A DNA stretch of 64,000 nt, from contig NZ_LLWP01000001.1 of assembly GCF_001412215.1 (NCBI RefSeq), forward strand, positions 806,001 to 870,000, written 5' to 3'. A model generated the notes under the pieces. That model searched no databases. It was not told the DNA's origin and saw nothing but the letters and a program-made list of their open reading frames with translations. How positions within the stretch are numbered: position 1 is the stretch's first letter; the number at the start of each line of letters is the position of its first letter. Of this stretch, positions 43,810 through 54,380 are shown one piece after another. The position numbers and the translations under genes were made by a program. The DNA comes from Pedobacter sp. Hv1 (GTDB lineage Bacteria > Bacteroidota > Bacteroidia > Sphingobacteriales > Sphingobacteriaceae).

Positions 43810-44202
43810 CTAGAAAGTATGAGTTACTGCAACGGTAAGTGACGTACCACTACCTGTAGATTCTTTTTTTAATACCCCGTCTACATAGATCTGCATCTTA
43901 ATTGTAGAAGCTGCACTGGCTCCATTGCCCCCTGCGCCACCTGCAAGCACAATGGTTCCGGCCGGAACAACAATTTCTGGACTTGTCCATGTGCTACCAC
44001 TTAAAGAACCAACTTGGGTTACCTTACCATCATATCCATAATTGGCTACAAGAAGATTACTTCCTGCTGACGCTTCAACCTTGAAAACAACATTATGGGC
44101 ACCATTGCTAGGTGGTTCTTTTGGTATTTTAGAACAGCTCAGTAAAACTACAGCAAAGGTTAAAGCCAGGCCTAAGCACAAATAATTTTTAAAATTTTTC
44201 AT
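43810..44202 (-). CDS. Small lipoprotein of unknown function
   Basis: A 130-residue lipoprotein with a lipobox VLLSC (Cys23). The mature part is rich in Gly, Ser, Thr and Val with alternating strands (for example EIVVPAGTIVLAGGAGGNG and IKMQIYVDGVLKKE), suggesting a small beta-sandwich. I recognise no family. It is a single-gene unit that converges on the YeiH gene and diverges from the histidine kinase. Confidence 0.7.
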   Translation of the reverse strand: MKNFKNYLCLGLALTFAVVLLSCSKIPKEPPSNGAHNVVFKVEASAGSNLLVANYGYDGKVTQVGSLSGSTWTSPEIVVPAGTIVLAGGAGGNGASAASTIKMQIYVDGVLKKESTGSGTSLTVAVTHTF

Positions 44203-44410
44203 AGGTAAATGATTAGCGCCTACTCTTTCAACATGCAGTTTTCGGCTTCCCTGATTGCTAAAATTCCTTATTAGCTATTTAACAATCAAAGTTACGTGGG
44301 CCCATTAGCCGTAACAATACCAACATTCTAGGAATTTTTTATACCTGTTTTCTGGTATTTTTGATAAAGATGGCAAGGTGTTTAAGATTGTTCCATATAC
44401 TTGTATAGCT

Positions 44411-46384
44411 ATGGCCCGGTATCTGTTTGTCTTTTTGTACTTATTTTCTATTTCGTTCTGGTGTGCCGGACAAATGCCTATTGTTAAACAAAGTGCTGCC
44501 GATAGCTTGATATACATTTTGCAAGACACAAAATCTGATAGTGTTAAGGCCCGAGCAAATTTTCTTTTATTTGAGTATTGGCAAAATAGAGCACCTGCAA
44601 AAGCTAAAAACCATTTAGATGAAGCAAAAAATTTAAGCGAAAGGTATCCTTATCTAAAAGCCATTTCTCCATTTTACGAAGCAAAATATTATGCAGCTTC
44701 AGATCCAGTTAAATGCGAAACCTTATACATGAAAGCAGACAGTTTACTGTCTAGATACAATACCAAAGATGCCTATTTATTGAGGGCAAGAGCATGGTAT
44801 AATTGTTCTGTGCTGATACAATTGAATGATAACAAACGAAGTACAACACTGATATTGGATAAAGCCATTCCACTAACCAAGCGAAGTGGCAATAACGATC
44901 TTTTAAGCAGAATGTACCTTGGTTTAGGAAATACATTTAAAAATAACCGTCAATATAGTTTAGCAGAATTCTATTACAGCGCTGCATTACAATTGGTGAG
45001 GAACCAATTTGACGAAGGCACAGCTGATCTTTACCTGTCGCTGGCTTCTACCTATTACCAGCTCAAACGTTATCAAGAGGCAAAAAAAATGCTTGATAAG
45101 GCCAAAATGATCCTTTTATCTTTTCCCAACTCTAGGTTAGCACCATTGTACTACCAAACAGAAGGGCTTTATTTGGCCAAACTTTCAAAACTTGAAGAGG
45201 CATTAAACAGCTTTAACAAGGGGATAAAGGCCGCTGAGGTTTTAAAAGAGGAATATGAAAGACAGGCGATCATGTTGATGAAATATTCGGTGCTCTATAA
45301 CCAGAAAAAATACAACGAGGCCAAACAAATTATCATCTACCTCTCTGAGCAAAAAGAGATCATGTCTACCGTAAATAACAGAAAACGCATTTATGCCGAG
45401 CTCGCAACCACGCTAAACCAGTTAAAGGAAACCTCTGCAGCCTATAAATTTCAAAAAGAATACAGCAGGTTAAGCGATAGCCTGAACGATAGTAGACTGA
45501 AGAAAGACATTAATGCTTTGGAAATAAAATTTAGAAATACCGAGCGACAAAAAGAAATAGAAGTATTAAAGGTTAAAAACGAACGTGCTTTATTGGCAGC
45601 AAAAAACACCAAGCTAATGAATTGGCTAATGAGTGCCGTAATCGCAGTACTATTAATGTTGCTCTTGTTAGGAATTTGGTATTATCGAAACAAGAAAAAA
45701 CGTCGCGAGCTGAGTTACCAAAAACATTTAAACGAGTTAGAACAGCAACAACAGCTCAAATTTAGCAAAGCTGTATTGTTGGGAGAGGAACAAGAACGCA
45801 GAAGACTGGCCCGAGACCTACACGATGGTTTAGGTGGAATGTTGGCAGGTATAAAAATCAATTTATCGCTGCAAGTAAAAGAGCCCTTTGTAGAGGCTAA
45901 AAAAATAGAGCTACAAAAAGTAATGGCACAATTAGACAGTTCTGTTACCGAGCTTCGTCGTATTGCCCATAACATGATGCCAGTAAACCTGCTTAAATTC
46001 GGCTTAGAAACTGCTTTAAAAGATCTTTGCGAGGTATTGATGACCGAAAATACCAGAATAGATTTTCAGGCATTTGGCATAGAAGATACTATTCCAGAAC
46101 AGACCCAAATTAACATTTACCGTATTGCGCAAGAAATGTTGGCCAATGCCATCCGTCATGCCAATGCCAGCAACATTATGCTGCAATGTAGCCAGCACGA
46201 AAATGTTTTCTTAATTACGCAAGAAGACAATGGCAAGGGTTTTGACCTCAATTTAACCAATAATGAAACTGGCATTGGCTTAAGCAATATCAAAAACAGG
46301 GTAGGTCTTTTAAAAGGAAAGATGGATATAGAATCGGTAATGAACGAAGGAACCACAATTAACATAGAACTATATGTCGATTAA
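44411..46384 (+). CDS. TPR-containing sensor histidine kinase (HisKA_3/NarX-like)
   Basis: A 657-residue membrane protein. A signal peptide or anchor (1-20) is followed by a periplasmic region of TPR-type repeats (about 30-360), a coiled segment, one transmembrane helix (about 400-420), a HisKA_3 domain with RRLARDLHDGLGG (His471) and a HATPase_c domain (NAIRHA, DNGKGFD, GIGLSNIKNRV). It should sense an envelope signal and phosphorylate the regulator whose gene overlaps by 11 bases. ATG 44411 is chosen over GTG 44378. A TATTTTTG element at 44356-44363 may be the -7 of its promoter. Confidence 0.93.
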   Translation: MARYLFVFLYLFSISFWCAGQMPIVKQSAADSLIYILQDTKSDSVKARANFLLFEYWQNRAPAKAKNHLDEAKNLSERYPYLKAISPFYEAKYYAASDPVKCETLYMKADSLLSRYNTKDAYLLRARAWYNCSVLIQLNDNKRSTTLILDKAIPLTKRSGNNDLLSRMYLGLGNTFKNNRQYSLAEFYYSAALQLVRNQFDEGTADLYLSLASTYYQLKRYQEAKKMLDKAKMILLSFPNSRLAPLYYQTEGLYLAKLSKLEEALNSFNKGIKAAEVLKEEYERQAIMLMKYSVLYNQKKYNEAKQIIIYLSEQKEIMSTVNNRKRIYAELATTLNQLKETSAAYKFQKEYSRLSDSLNDSRLKKDINALEIKFRNTERQKEIEVLKVKNERALLAAKNTKLMNWLMSAVIAVLLMLLLLGIWYYRNKKKRRELSYQKHLNELEQQQQLKFSKAVLLGEEQERRRLARDLHDGLGGMLAGIKINLSLQVKEPFVEAKKIELQKVMAQLDSSVTELRRIAHNMMPVNLLKFGLETALKDLCEVLMTENTRIDFQAFGIEDTIPEQTQINIYRIAQEMLANAIRHANASNIMLQCSQHENVFLITQEDNGKGFDLNLTNNETGIGLSNIKNRVGLLKGKMDIESVMNEGTTINIELYVD

Positions 46385-47009
46385 TAAAGTAAGATTAGCC
46401 ATCTTAGACGATCATCTTATTGTACAAGAAGGACTACAGCGCTTATTGGTTAATGTTAAAAACATCAACATTGTTGGCTGTTTTACTTTTGCCACCGATT
46501 TTATCAATTTCTTACACAAAAACAACGTTGATATTGTACTATTAGACATTACCCTTCCAGATGCCAATGGTATAGACCTGTGTAAGGAAATTAAAAAGAT
46601 TTCGCCAAAAACCCATGTACTGGCCTTGAGCAACCATAACGAGCGGAGTATTATTTTACAGCTGCTACAAAATGGAGCAACTGGTTATGTATTAAAGAAC
46701 GTAGCTGCCGACGAATTGGTAACTTGTATCAATGAGGCGATGAGTGGATCTGTTACTTTTAGCAAAGCTGTAAAAGAGATCATGGCCCACCCTTTAGCCA
46801 ATGAACTCAATAGTCCACCACAATTGACAAAAAGAGAAAAAGAAATCTTGAACATGATTGCCAATGGACATACTACCATTAAAATCGCAGAGATTCTTCA
46901 TTTAAGTCCATTAACAGTAGAAACACATCGTAAAAACCTGTTACTCAAGTTTGAAGCAAAAAATGTGGCAACTCTTATTAAAACTGCTGTAGAAATGCGC
47001 TTAGTTTAA
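46374..47009 (+). CDS. NarL/FixJ-type response regulator
   Basis: A 211-residue protein with a receiver domain (acidic Asp12-Asp13, phospho-acceptor Asp58 in VDIVLLDITLP) and a C-terminal LuxR-type HTH (LTKREKEILNMIANGHTTIK ending with VETHRKNLL). It is translated from an 11-base overlap with the kinase and is surely its cognate partner. The target genes are not evident. It converges on the EamA transporter gene with 13 bases between stops. Confidence 0.95.
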   Translation: MSINKVRLAILDDHLIVQEGLQRLLVNVKNINIVGCFTFATDFINFLHKNNVDIVLLDITLPDANGIDLCKEIKKISPKTHVLALSNHNERSIILQLLQNGATGYVLKNVAADELVTCINEAMSGSVTFSKAVKEIMAHPLANELNSPPQLTKREKEILNMIANGHTTIKIAEILHLSPLTVETHRKNLLLKFEAKNVATLIKTAVEMRLV

Positions 47010-47022
47010 AATCTCCGCTCTA

Positions 47023-47919
47023 TTATTTTGCAAATTTCTTGGAAGCTGCTACACATAAGATTACGCCAATTGTAATACCCAACATACCAACGCTCACCTG
47101 TTCGTGCAATAAAGTAGCGGCCAGTGCCAAACCAAAAAATGGCTGTAGCAATTGCAGTTGCCCCACCGCAGCAATTCCACCCTGTGCCAGTCCTTTATAC
47201 CAAAAGATAAAGCCAATTAACATACTAAATACAGAAACATAAGCCAAACCGAACCAAGCAGAACTATCAATGCTACTTAACTGAGCTGGAACTAAGAAAA
47301 ACACCAATGGTGCCATTAATGGCAACGACAATACCAAGGCCCAAGAAATAACCTGCCAACCGCCCAATGTTTTTGAAAGTTTTGCACCTTCGGCATAACC
47401 TAGTCCACATAAAATCACTGCCAATAACATCAAGATATCGCCAATAGGTGATGCGGAAAGTCCTTGAGCAATGGCAAAACCAACTACCAACAAACTCCCG
47501 ATAACTGAGAAGATCCAAAATGCCGGATGTGGACGTTCTCCTCCACGCATTACACCAAATATGGCCGTGGTAAGGGGCAACATCCCTAAGAATACAATAG
47601 AATGTGCCGAAGTTACATACTGTAGTGCCAAGGCCGAAAGTAATGGAAAACCGATCACCACGCCTATCGACACAATAACCAACGAAAAAAGATGCGCTCT
47701 TGAAGGTCGTTTTTCTTTAAAAACCAGTAACAAACCAAGTGCTAACAAACCAGCTATGGTTGCTCTGGCAACCGTTACAAACAACGGACTGAGTGCCAAT
47801 ACTGCCACACGTGTGGCCGGCATCGAACCACTAAAGATCAGTACGCCAATAAATCCGTTGATCCAACCACTGTTACTTGTTGTGATTGGCCTTCTTAAAA
47901 ATGAGATGCTATGTGCCAT
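47023..47919 (-). CDS. DMT superfamily EamA-type transporter
   Basis: A 298-residue membrane protein with about ten helices in two EamA repeats (about 18-140 and 158-295). The sequence SGWINGFIGVLIFSGSMPAT and PLTTAIFGVMRGGERPHPAF match RhtA/YdcZ-like drug or metabolite exporters. It is divergent from a MocR-type regulator, a common arrangement in which the regulator controls the exporter. The substrate is unknown, possibly an amino acid or vitamin B6-related metabolite. Confidence 0.9.
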   Translation of the reverse strand: MAHSISFLRRPITTSNSGWINGFIGVLIFSGSMPATRVAVLALSPLFVTVARATIAGLLALGLLLVFKEKRPSRAHLFSLVIVSIGVVIGFPLLSALALQYVTSAHSIVFLGMLPLTTAIFGVMRGGERPHPAFWIFSVIGSLLVVGFAIAQGLSASPIGDILMLLAVILCGLGYAEGAKLSKTLGGWQVISWALVLSLPLMAPLVFFLVPAQLSSIDSSAWFGLAYVSVFSMLIGFIFWYKGLAQGGIAAVGQLQLLQPFFGLALAATLLHEQVSVGMLGITIGVILCVAASKKFAK

Positions 47920-47981
47920 GTTGTTGTATTCAATTGTTGCAGTAAAAGTAGCCTGCTTACCAGAACAATAACAGTATCAGT

Positions 47982-48017
47982 TTTGCATTTATAAATAGAC
48001 ACAGTTACATTTGTAAC
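47982..48017 (+). promoter_or_regulatory. Canonical promoter with overlapping perfect dyad in front of the MocR gene
   Basis: TTTG (47982-47985), a 20-base spacer and TACATTTG (48006-48013) are exact -33 and -7 elements. GTTACA-TT-TGTAAC (48004-48017) is a perfect inverted repeat that overlaps the -7 and abuts the ATG at 48018. Transcription would begin at about the ATG, so the message is probably leaderless, and the dyad is a likely autoregulatory operator. Confidence 0.8.
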
Positions 48018-49430
48018 ATGAGTAAGGATTTTCTATACAATGACATTGCCAATGGGATTGCCAGTCAGATCAGAATTGGAATTTTAAAAACTGGCGATCG
48101 ATTGCCTTCTGTAAGAATGTTATGTAAAAACCACAACATTGGCATGAATACGGCCAAACGGGTATTTTTGGAATTAGAAGCTCAATCGCTAATTGATTCA
48201 AAACCACAATCAGGCTATTTTGTAGCACAGTTGCCCCATTTCAAACTCCCTTTGCCCGAAATCAGTCAGCCTTTATCTTTAGCTAAGGATAATGAACCTG
48301 ATGAATTGATCAGTAGGGTTTACGCCAATATGGGAAATGATGAACTCACTCTTTTTTCTATCAGTGCCCCATCTGGAAGTTTGTTACCCTTAGCCAAACT
48401 AAAAAAGGAAATTGTACAAGCTACCCGTGAACTTAAAGAAGGCGGTACTGCTTATGAACCTTTGCAGGGCAATATCAAATTGCGAAGAATGATTGCCATG
48501 CGTTCGCTTGCTTGGGGAGGGAACCTACAAGAAAACGACTTAATTACCACCAATGGAGCCATGAATGCCGTGTCGCTTTGTTTAATGGCTTTAGGAAAAC
48601 CTGGCGATACCATTGCCATAGAAAGCCCATGCTACCCAGGCACATTACAATTGGCGATTAGTTTGGGTTTTAAAGTACTGGAACTGCCTACCCACCCAAT
48701 TACAGGTGTAGCCATTGAAGCTTTAAAGGAAGCCATTCCAAAAATTGATCTTTGCTTGTTGGTGCCCAACTTTAACACCCCGCTTGGCTATTGCATGCCC
48801 GACGAACGTAAGGAAGAAATTGTTAAGCTATTGGCCCAACATCGTATCCCATTAATTGAAGATGACATCTATGGTGATTTGTATTTCGGTACCCAACGCC
48901 CTAAATGCTGTAAATCTTTTGATAAGGAAGGGAACGTATTATGGTGTAGTTCTGTTTCCAAAACCTTGGCTCCGGGTTATCGTGTGGGTTGGGTTGCACC
49001 GGGTAAGTACAAAGACAAATTACTTAAGTTAAAGCTGATCCATTCGATATCTTCTGCTGCCATTATTCAAGAGTCGGTAGCCAGTTTCCTCAAAACAGGA
49101 AAATATGAAAACCATTTGCGTCAACTTCGTAGAACTTTACAAGAAAACTATCAAAACTATGTGAGTGCAATTGCCGAGTATTTTCCAGAGGGCACCAAAA
49201 CGAGCAGGCCACAAGGTGGGCTTACACTTTGGGTGGAGTTTAGCAAAGCAATTGATACCAAGAAATTGTACGACCTTGCCATTAAACAAAAAATTAGCAT
49301 TGCCCCTGGCCGCATGTTTACCCTGCAAGATCAGTTTGAAAATTGCATGCGACTTTGCATAGGCCTACCTTGGTCTGAAGAGATCAGATTTAAGCTGAAA
49401 CAGCTAGGAAGCTTGGCGAAGATGCTTTGA
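48018..49430 (+). CDS. MocR/PdxR-type regulator: GntR winged helix fused to PLP-dependent aminotransferase fold
   Basis: A 470-residue protein. Residues 1-70 form a GntR-type winged helix (GDRLPSVRMLCKNHNIGMNT). Residues about 100-465 form an aspartate-aminotransferase-like domain with the PLP lysine Lys315 in SSVSKTLAPGYRVGW. Such proteins bind PLP or an amino-compound and regulate neighbouring metabolism or export genes. It is divergent from the EamA transporter. A perfect dyad overlaps its promoter. Confidence 0.93.
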   Translation: MSKDFLYNDIANGIASQIRIGILKTGDRLPSVRMLCKNHNIGMNTAKRVFLELEAQSLIDSKPQSGYFVAQLPHFKLPLPEISQPLSLAKDNEPDELISRVYANMGNDELTLFSISAPSGSLLPLAKLKKEIVQATRELKEGGTAYEPLQGNIKLRRMIAMRSLAWGGNLQENDLITTNGAMNAVSLCLMALGKPGDTIAIESPCYPGTLQLAISLGFKVLELPTHPITGVAIEALKEAIPKIDLCLLVPNFNTPLGYCMPDERKEEIVKLLAQHRIPLIEDDIYGDLYFGTQRPKCCKSFDKEGNVLWCSSVSKTLAPGYRVGWVAPGKYKDKLLKLKLIHSISSAAIIQESVASFLKTGKYENHLRQLRRTLQENYQNYVSAIAEYFPEGTKTSRPQGGLTLWVEFSKAIDTKKLYDLAIKQKISIAPGRMFTLQDQFENCMRLCIGLPWSEEIRFKLKQLGSLAKML

Positions 49431-49623
49431 GGTATTTATATAATCCTTCAGGGACTAGAAGCTAATCCGAAAATAAGTGCTTAGATAGTAATTATAGATA
49501 TTTTAAAAATCTACTAAACATTTTTTTTTAGTGCGTGATTGAATACTTTTCTAAGAAGATCCTGAATCGTCAATTTCTGAATCATTGCTTTTGTCGAATC
49601 TAGATTGAAGAAGAATAGGCATT

Positions 49624-52600
49624 TTACCCTTTTTTCGGCATTGAGGTTCTAACATCCTTCACAATGAATAATGGTAAATAAATTAATATCCCAATTAATG
49701 AAAACAATAGGCCTCCAATAGAACCTACGGCAAATGAAAACCAAAATGCCTCATTTTGTCCATTCCAAACAAAAGGGATTAAACCTGCCATAGTAGATAT
49801 AATTGTTAACAATACAGGAATTATTTTATAATTAAAGGCTTTAAAATAAATCAATTGCGTATTCCTTTTTGGATATTCTTTTTTTAAATTATTATAATCA
49901 TTAATGATATACAAGGCCGCATTAACGCTAATTCCACACAAAAGAATGAAAGATGCATAGCCACCTTGATCAAAATTAAAATCGAAAGCATAAAATGTTA
50001 AAAAAACCCCAATAAAGGAAATTGGGATCATGCTTATTATTGCAAAAGGTTGCTTCAAAGACTCTAGTAAAATGGAGCAAATAAAGAAAATGATCAAAAT
50101 GACCATGAAAATGAAATAATATTGTTGTTTATTTTTTATATCCCATCTACCAGAATCTTGCTCAAAGACTCTATAACCAATAGGCAAATTGTTTTTCAAT
50201 TCTGTTACATTATCTTCTCGTACTTTTTTTGCTAAGGGCTCTGGTCCAATAAAGTCATATTCTACTTTTAAACGATATTGCTGATTGAATTTTGAAATTG
50301 AGTTTCCTGTTTTTCTTTTTTCAACAGTTGCCATTTGATCTAATTTATATTGATTGTTCCCCATACTAATAGGAACATGTTTTAAATCCCAAACATTAAC
50401 TTTTTGGTATTTATCAGAGACTAATTTAACTTGTTGTAATTCATTATTGCTAATAAATGAGGTTACACCACCGGCATGTGTTTGATTTCTTAGATAAGAG
50501 TAGATTCCTGTTTGATAAACTTCAGCCATTGCCATTTTTTCGGCATCAAATCCTAAAAAGTATTCATACGAATTAGAATTACGCCAAGAATCACCATTAG
50601 TTATATCTACCTCATCAATTCTAGAAGAGTTTGCTATCAATTGTGATTTTAAAAGTTGGGCATAGGAGTATAATTTATCATAATTATAGCCTTCAACTAT
50701 AATTCTATTATTCTTATAGTCTGAACCTAAGGCATTCGAAAAACCCTGGCCAACACCGGTAACAGACCAATCTAGACCTCCCAAACTAATGGCTTTTGTT
50801 TCCAACAATCCTTTTAATTTAAGTGGGAAGCCACTAAATTCAATCTCTTTTTTAAAATAAATGGAAATAGTTGATTTTTTATAACTGCTTATATTTGTTT
50901 CAAACATTTCCACTTCTTTAAAGCTTCCGATGTAATTTTCCATTTTAACAATTACATCATTTAATTGCTCAATAGTACACCCTTCAGGCATACTGCCCCA
51001 AATTGACAATTTAGTTCGCTCTGTATCAGCATAATAAGCATTTTCATAAACATTTTCTGTAAACAGTCTAAGAGAGCCTCCAAGTATTTTTTCTAATGTA
51101 GGTTTAACTTCATCATAAAACCATTGATTGCCTATCGTATTATTGTACGTCTTTTCTAAAAAACCATCTCCATCCATTGTTTTAGGAAAAAGATATAATG
51201 GCAATCCAAATCCAAGCAATACAGCAACAATAAATACCCATTTGAAACGCGGTTTTTTAAATGTTAAAATCAATTTATAATAATAGTCTGTATATCTAAT
51301 TATTGTTTTTTTTCTTTTTCTTGAAAATTGTTTCTTTTTTTGATTGACAGCCATTTTATCCAAAAGAGCAGGAACAAAAAACAATGCAACAAATAATGAA
51401 ACTCCAATATTTATGGCAATAACTAAGGTAAAATCCCTTAAATTGGATTGCAAGGATTCATCTAATAGAAAGGTTGACAATAATGCACCTGTAGTGGTTA
51501 AAGTTGTTGCTAAAATAGCCAGAAATACTTTTTTATCACCTTTGTTTCTCAGGTGATCTATCATGATGATACAATTATCTATAATAATTCCTAAAGAGAT
51601 TGTAATGCCTGCAAACGAATATAATTGAAGTTCTACTTTGAATATATAATAGAATATTACAGCAATTAACAAGTTGGTAACAATACTGAAAAATAAAATT
51701 AATATGTATTTTAAGCTTCTAGTTGTAATTAAAATGAGAAGAAATAATATCAACAAAGAAAATAACATCTTTTCTTCAATTTTTTGTAGTTCTTCAGTAA
51801 TATATTGAGAAGTATCATTAGTTAATTTCAAAGAATACTCCCCTTTTAGCGATCTTTTTAAATTATCAATTTCTTTTTTCACCTCTTTAGACACATCAAT
51901 AGTATTGGCTCCTTTTTCAGCATACACCACCATGTTTATGGAATTTTTCCCATTTATTCTAAAGTAAGCTTGCATAGGGGCTTCTTTAAATTGAACCTGA
52001 GCTATATTTTTGAGATAGATAATTCTATTCCCTATTTTTTTTACCGGGATGTGATCCCAATCAATCTCATTTTCATATTTATAGCTTAAAACGATGGATA
52101 TTTCCTGAATCTCAGCATTATTTGTAGAGTTTAAACTTCCCTGCCCTAGCTGTTGTGTTTGAAAATATTGACTAATGGCGTTTTCTATTTCATTAACCGA
52201 TATAGAAAGTTGTGAAAGTTTGTCTGAATTATACTTTACAACCCAATCAAAAGGATCTGCACCATATACATATACTTTGTTAACTCCTTTTATTGTTGCT
52301 AATTTTGGAAGTATCTGATTTTCGGCATACTTCTTAATGAGATAAGAACTTTCATTGGCATTAACACTATAAGTCAAAATTGGAGAAGAGTTCTCGTTTG
52401 CTCCACTAACAGATAACTGAGGATAACTTACTCCTTGAGGAAGTTCTGAATAAACTTGACGAATTAGATTGGCAATTTCAAATCGAACAGCATCCAGATT
52501 TGTATTTTTTTTAAATTGAATATTTATGGAACCATTTTCTTTATTTGTGGTAGAATTTATTTCCTTGATCCCTTTAACCGTATTGAAAACACCCTCCAAC

Positions 52601-52785
52601 TTAGAAGTCACTTCTTGTTCAATCACCTTTGCTGAAACATCACGCCAACTAAAACTAACACTCAATGATGGTAAAGCTCTTGACGGATTTAATTGAACAC
52701 TCAATAAAGGAACCATACTAGCACCAATAATGCTTAGACAAATAAAGCAAGTTAATATGGTAAAAGATGGAAGTTTTAAATTCAT
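49624..52785 (-). CDS. RND superfamily efflux permease, second copy in operon
   Basis: A 1053-residue inner-membrane protein with the twelve-helix, two-porter-loop RND layout. TM4 carries GIIIDNCIIMIDH around residue 400, so the first Asp of the usual proton-relay DD is kept and the second is Asn, as in many RND branches. The last helices include GISVNAALYIINDYNNL. It is last in the leftward seven-gene run, after TolC, and differs from the other RND permease at 54381. The pair may form a mixed trimer, as MdtB/MdtC does. Base composition is strongly AT-rich. Confidence 0.9.
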   Translation of the reverse strand: MNLKLPSFTILTCFICLSIIGASMVPLLSVQLNPSRALPSLSVSFSWRDVSAKVIEQEVTSKLEGVFNTVKGIKEINSTTNKENGSINIQFKKNTNLDAVRFEIANLIRQVYSELPQGVSYPQLSVSGANENSSPILTYSVNANESSYLIKKYAENQILPKLATIKGVNKVYVYGADPFDWVVKYNSDKLSQLSISVNEIENAISQYFQTQQLGQGSLNSTNNAEIQEISIVLSYKYENEIDWDHIPVKKIGNRIIYLKNIAQVQFKEAPMQAYFRINGKNSINMVVYAEKGANTIDVSKEVKKEIDNLKRSLKGEYSLKLTNDTSQYITEELQKIEEKMLFSLLILFLLILITTRSLKYILILFFSIVTNLLIAVIFYYIFKVELQLYSFAGITISLGIIIDNCIIMIDHLRNKGDKKVFLAILATTLTTTGALLSTFLLDESLQSNLRDFTLVIAINIGVSLFVALFFVPALLDKMAVNQKKKQFSRKRKKTIIRYTDYYYKLILTFKKPRFKWVFIVAVLLGFGLPLYLFPKTMDGDGFLEKTYNNTIGNQWFYDEVKPTLEKILGGSLRLFTENVYENAYYADTERTKLSIWGSMPEGCTIEQLNDVIVKMENYIGSFKEVEMFETNISSYKKSTISIYFKKEIEFSGFPLKLKGLLETKAISLGGLDWSVTGVGQGFSNALGSDYKNNRIIVEGYNYDKLYSYAQLLKSQLIANSSRIDEVDITNGDSWRNSNSYEYFLGFDAEKMAMAEVYQTGIYSYLRNQTHAGGVTSFISNNELQQVKLVSDKYQKVNVWDLKHVPISMGNNQYKLDQMATVEKRKTGNSISKFNQQYRLKVEYDFIGPEPLAKKVREDNVTELKNNLPIGYRVFEQDSGRWDIKNKQQYYFIFMVILIIFFICSILLESLKQPFAIISMIPISFIGVFLTFYAFDFNFDQGGYASFILLCGISVNAALYIINDYNNLKKEYPKRNTQLIYFKAFNYKIIPVLLTIISTMAGLIPFVWNGQNEAFWFSFAVGSIGGLLFSLIGILIYLPLFIVKDVRTSMPKKG

Positions 52786-52813
52786 GTAGATTTTTTTTAA
52801 ACCCAGAGGATCT

Positions 52814-54328
52814 TTATTTGTTTATCATTTCATCAAAGTTCTTACTGATAGTACTTTTGCTTTGAAAATCGTAAAGTGTTAACTGCTGTACTTCATAATA
52901 AAATTTCCAATAATTATATAAACACATTACATAATTTTCGGAGGCAGCCTGCCAAGCTTTTCTGGCACTAGTAAGCCTTAGCAGATCGATGCTTCCTGAT
53001 AGAAATCTTTTCTCAGTTAATTCATAAGAAGATTTCGAAATTTCCATAGTTCTTAAAGCAACCGCTACTAATTGTTTCTGAAGATTGAAATCGATAATTT
53101 TCAAACCTAGTTGTTGGTATATTTTATCTCCTTCCTGTTGAATGGCAATTTCGCTCACTTCATTATTCATTTTTGCGGTTTTAATATTCCCCTTACGTTC
53201 ACCCCAATCTAGGATAGGGATACGCAATTGAATTGCAATCATTTGTTGTGCTAACAACCTACCATATGCATCTTTAAAAGTCTTCGCATTTTGGTTCAGA
53301 CCATAACTCCCTATCACTGACAAATCGAAACGGTTATCTTTGATTGCCTTATCCAGATCTCTCTTTGCTTCTATCCTTCTTATTTTTAAATTGAAGATTT
53401 CAGGATTGTTTATTTCAACAAGTGCAGTAGCTTCTTTAGGGTCAATTTGTAGATCTGAAATTGATTCTGGCAATTCTGGTAAGGAACGCAGAGGGCTGTC
53501 TTCCCTCAAAAATAATCTTAATTCCGATTCTGTTTTTTCCAACTCTCTCTCATTTCTTATTAAGTTGGTTTCTGCATTATACACATCTAATTCTAGATTA
53601 AGAATGTCATCTTTTTCTATAGAACCTAATTCATATCTTTTATTTCCAATTTTAAAAAGTTTTTGCGTAGTTGTTACATTTTCTCGAGCCAGTTCAACTC
53701 TTTTACTTGCTGAAGCCCAATTAAAAAAGTAATTAACTGCTTTTAGCTTTATATCTTGCAATTCATAGAGGTATTCTTTTTTAGCATGTTCAAATTGAAG
53801 GGGGGCAATTTTACGTGCCCATTTGAAACTATTAAAAGCCATAATAGGTTGAATCACTCCTATACGAATGGGTACAGCGGAGAAATATTTTGAATCAATT
53901 AATCCAAAGTTAGCTAACCTGTTGAAACTGGAATTGGCATAAATTGTTGCTCCAGTAGCTTTAATGTTTTGATTAATACTAATATTTCCGTAGCTGTTTA
54001 AATTCTGTTGTGGTCTATAAACATCAATGTTATTTTCTGAATCGTATCTTTTTAAAACAGACTTATTATAACTTAGCGGCTCTAGCTCCAAATTTACTTT
54101 AGGTAATAGGCTTGCTTCAAAAGACCTAAACTGCCAATAACTTGCCCCATATTGTTGTTTGGCTTTAAAAGCATCTAAGGATTTTTTGCTCGCAATATCA
54201 ATTATATCATCTAGTGTAATTTTTTGTCTACTATACTGTATATTATTTATTTTCTGAGCGTTACCTTGTAAATTGTGTAAAATAAAAGTGATTAGTAAGG
54301 CTACTTGTATCTGGTTAATTAATCTCAT
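52814..54328 (-). CDS. TolC family outer-membrane efflux protein
   Basis: A 504-residue protein with signal peptide (about 1-24, GNAQ). It shows the internal duplication of OEP domains with long heptad-like helices (for example RVELARENVTTTQKLFKIGN and the second half TSARKAWQAASENYVMCLYN). It should form the outer-membrane channel tunnel for the RND pumps on both sides of it. It starts 52 bases after the first permease stop and ends 28 bases before the second permease start. Confidence 0.9.
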   Translation of the reverse strand: MRLINQIQVALLITFILHNLQGNAQKINNIQYSRQKITLDDIIDIASKKSLDAFKAKQQYGASYWQFRSFEASLLPKVNLELEPLSYNKSVLKRYDSENNIDVYRPQQNLNSYGNISINQNIKATGATIYANSSFNRLANFGLIDSKYFSAVPIRIGVIQPIMAFNSFKWARKIAPLQFEHAKKEYLYELQDIKLKAVNYFFNWASASKRVELARENVTTTQKLFKIGNKRYELGSIEKDDILNLELDVYNAETNLIRNERELEKTESELRLFLREDSPLRSLPELPESISDLQIDPKEATALVEINNPEIFNLKIRRIEAKRDLDKAIKDNRFDLSVIGSYGLNQNAKTFKDAYGRLLAQQMIAIQLRIPILDWGERKGNIKTAKMNNEVSEIAIQQEGDKIYQQLGLKIIDFNLQKQLVAVALRTMEISKSSYELTEKRFLSGSIDLLRLTSARKAWQAASENYVMCLYNYWKFYYEVQQLTLYDFQSKSTISKNFDEMINK

Positions 54329-54380
54329 TACTTAAATATAAAACTGTTGCTACTATCTAATGTTTTTACCCTATTTACTA

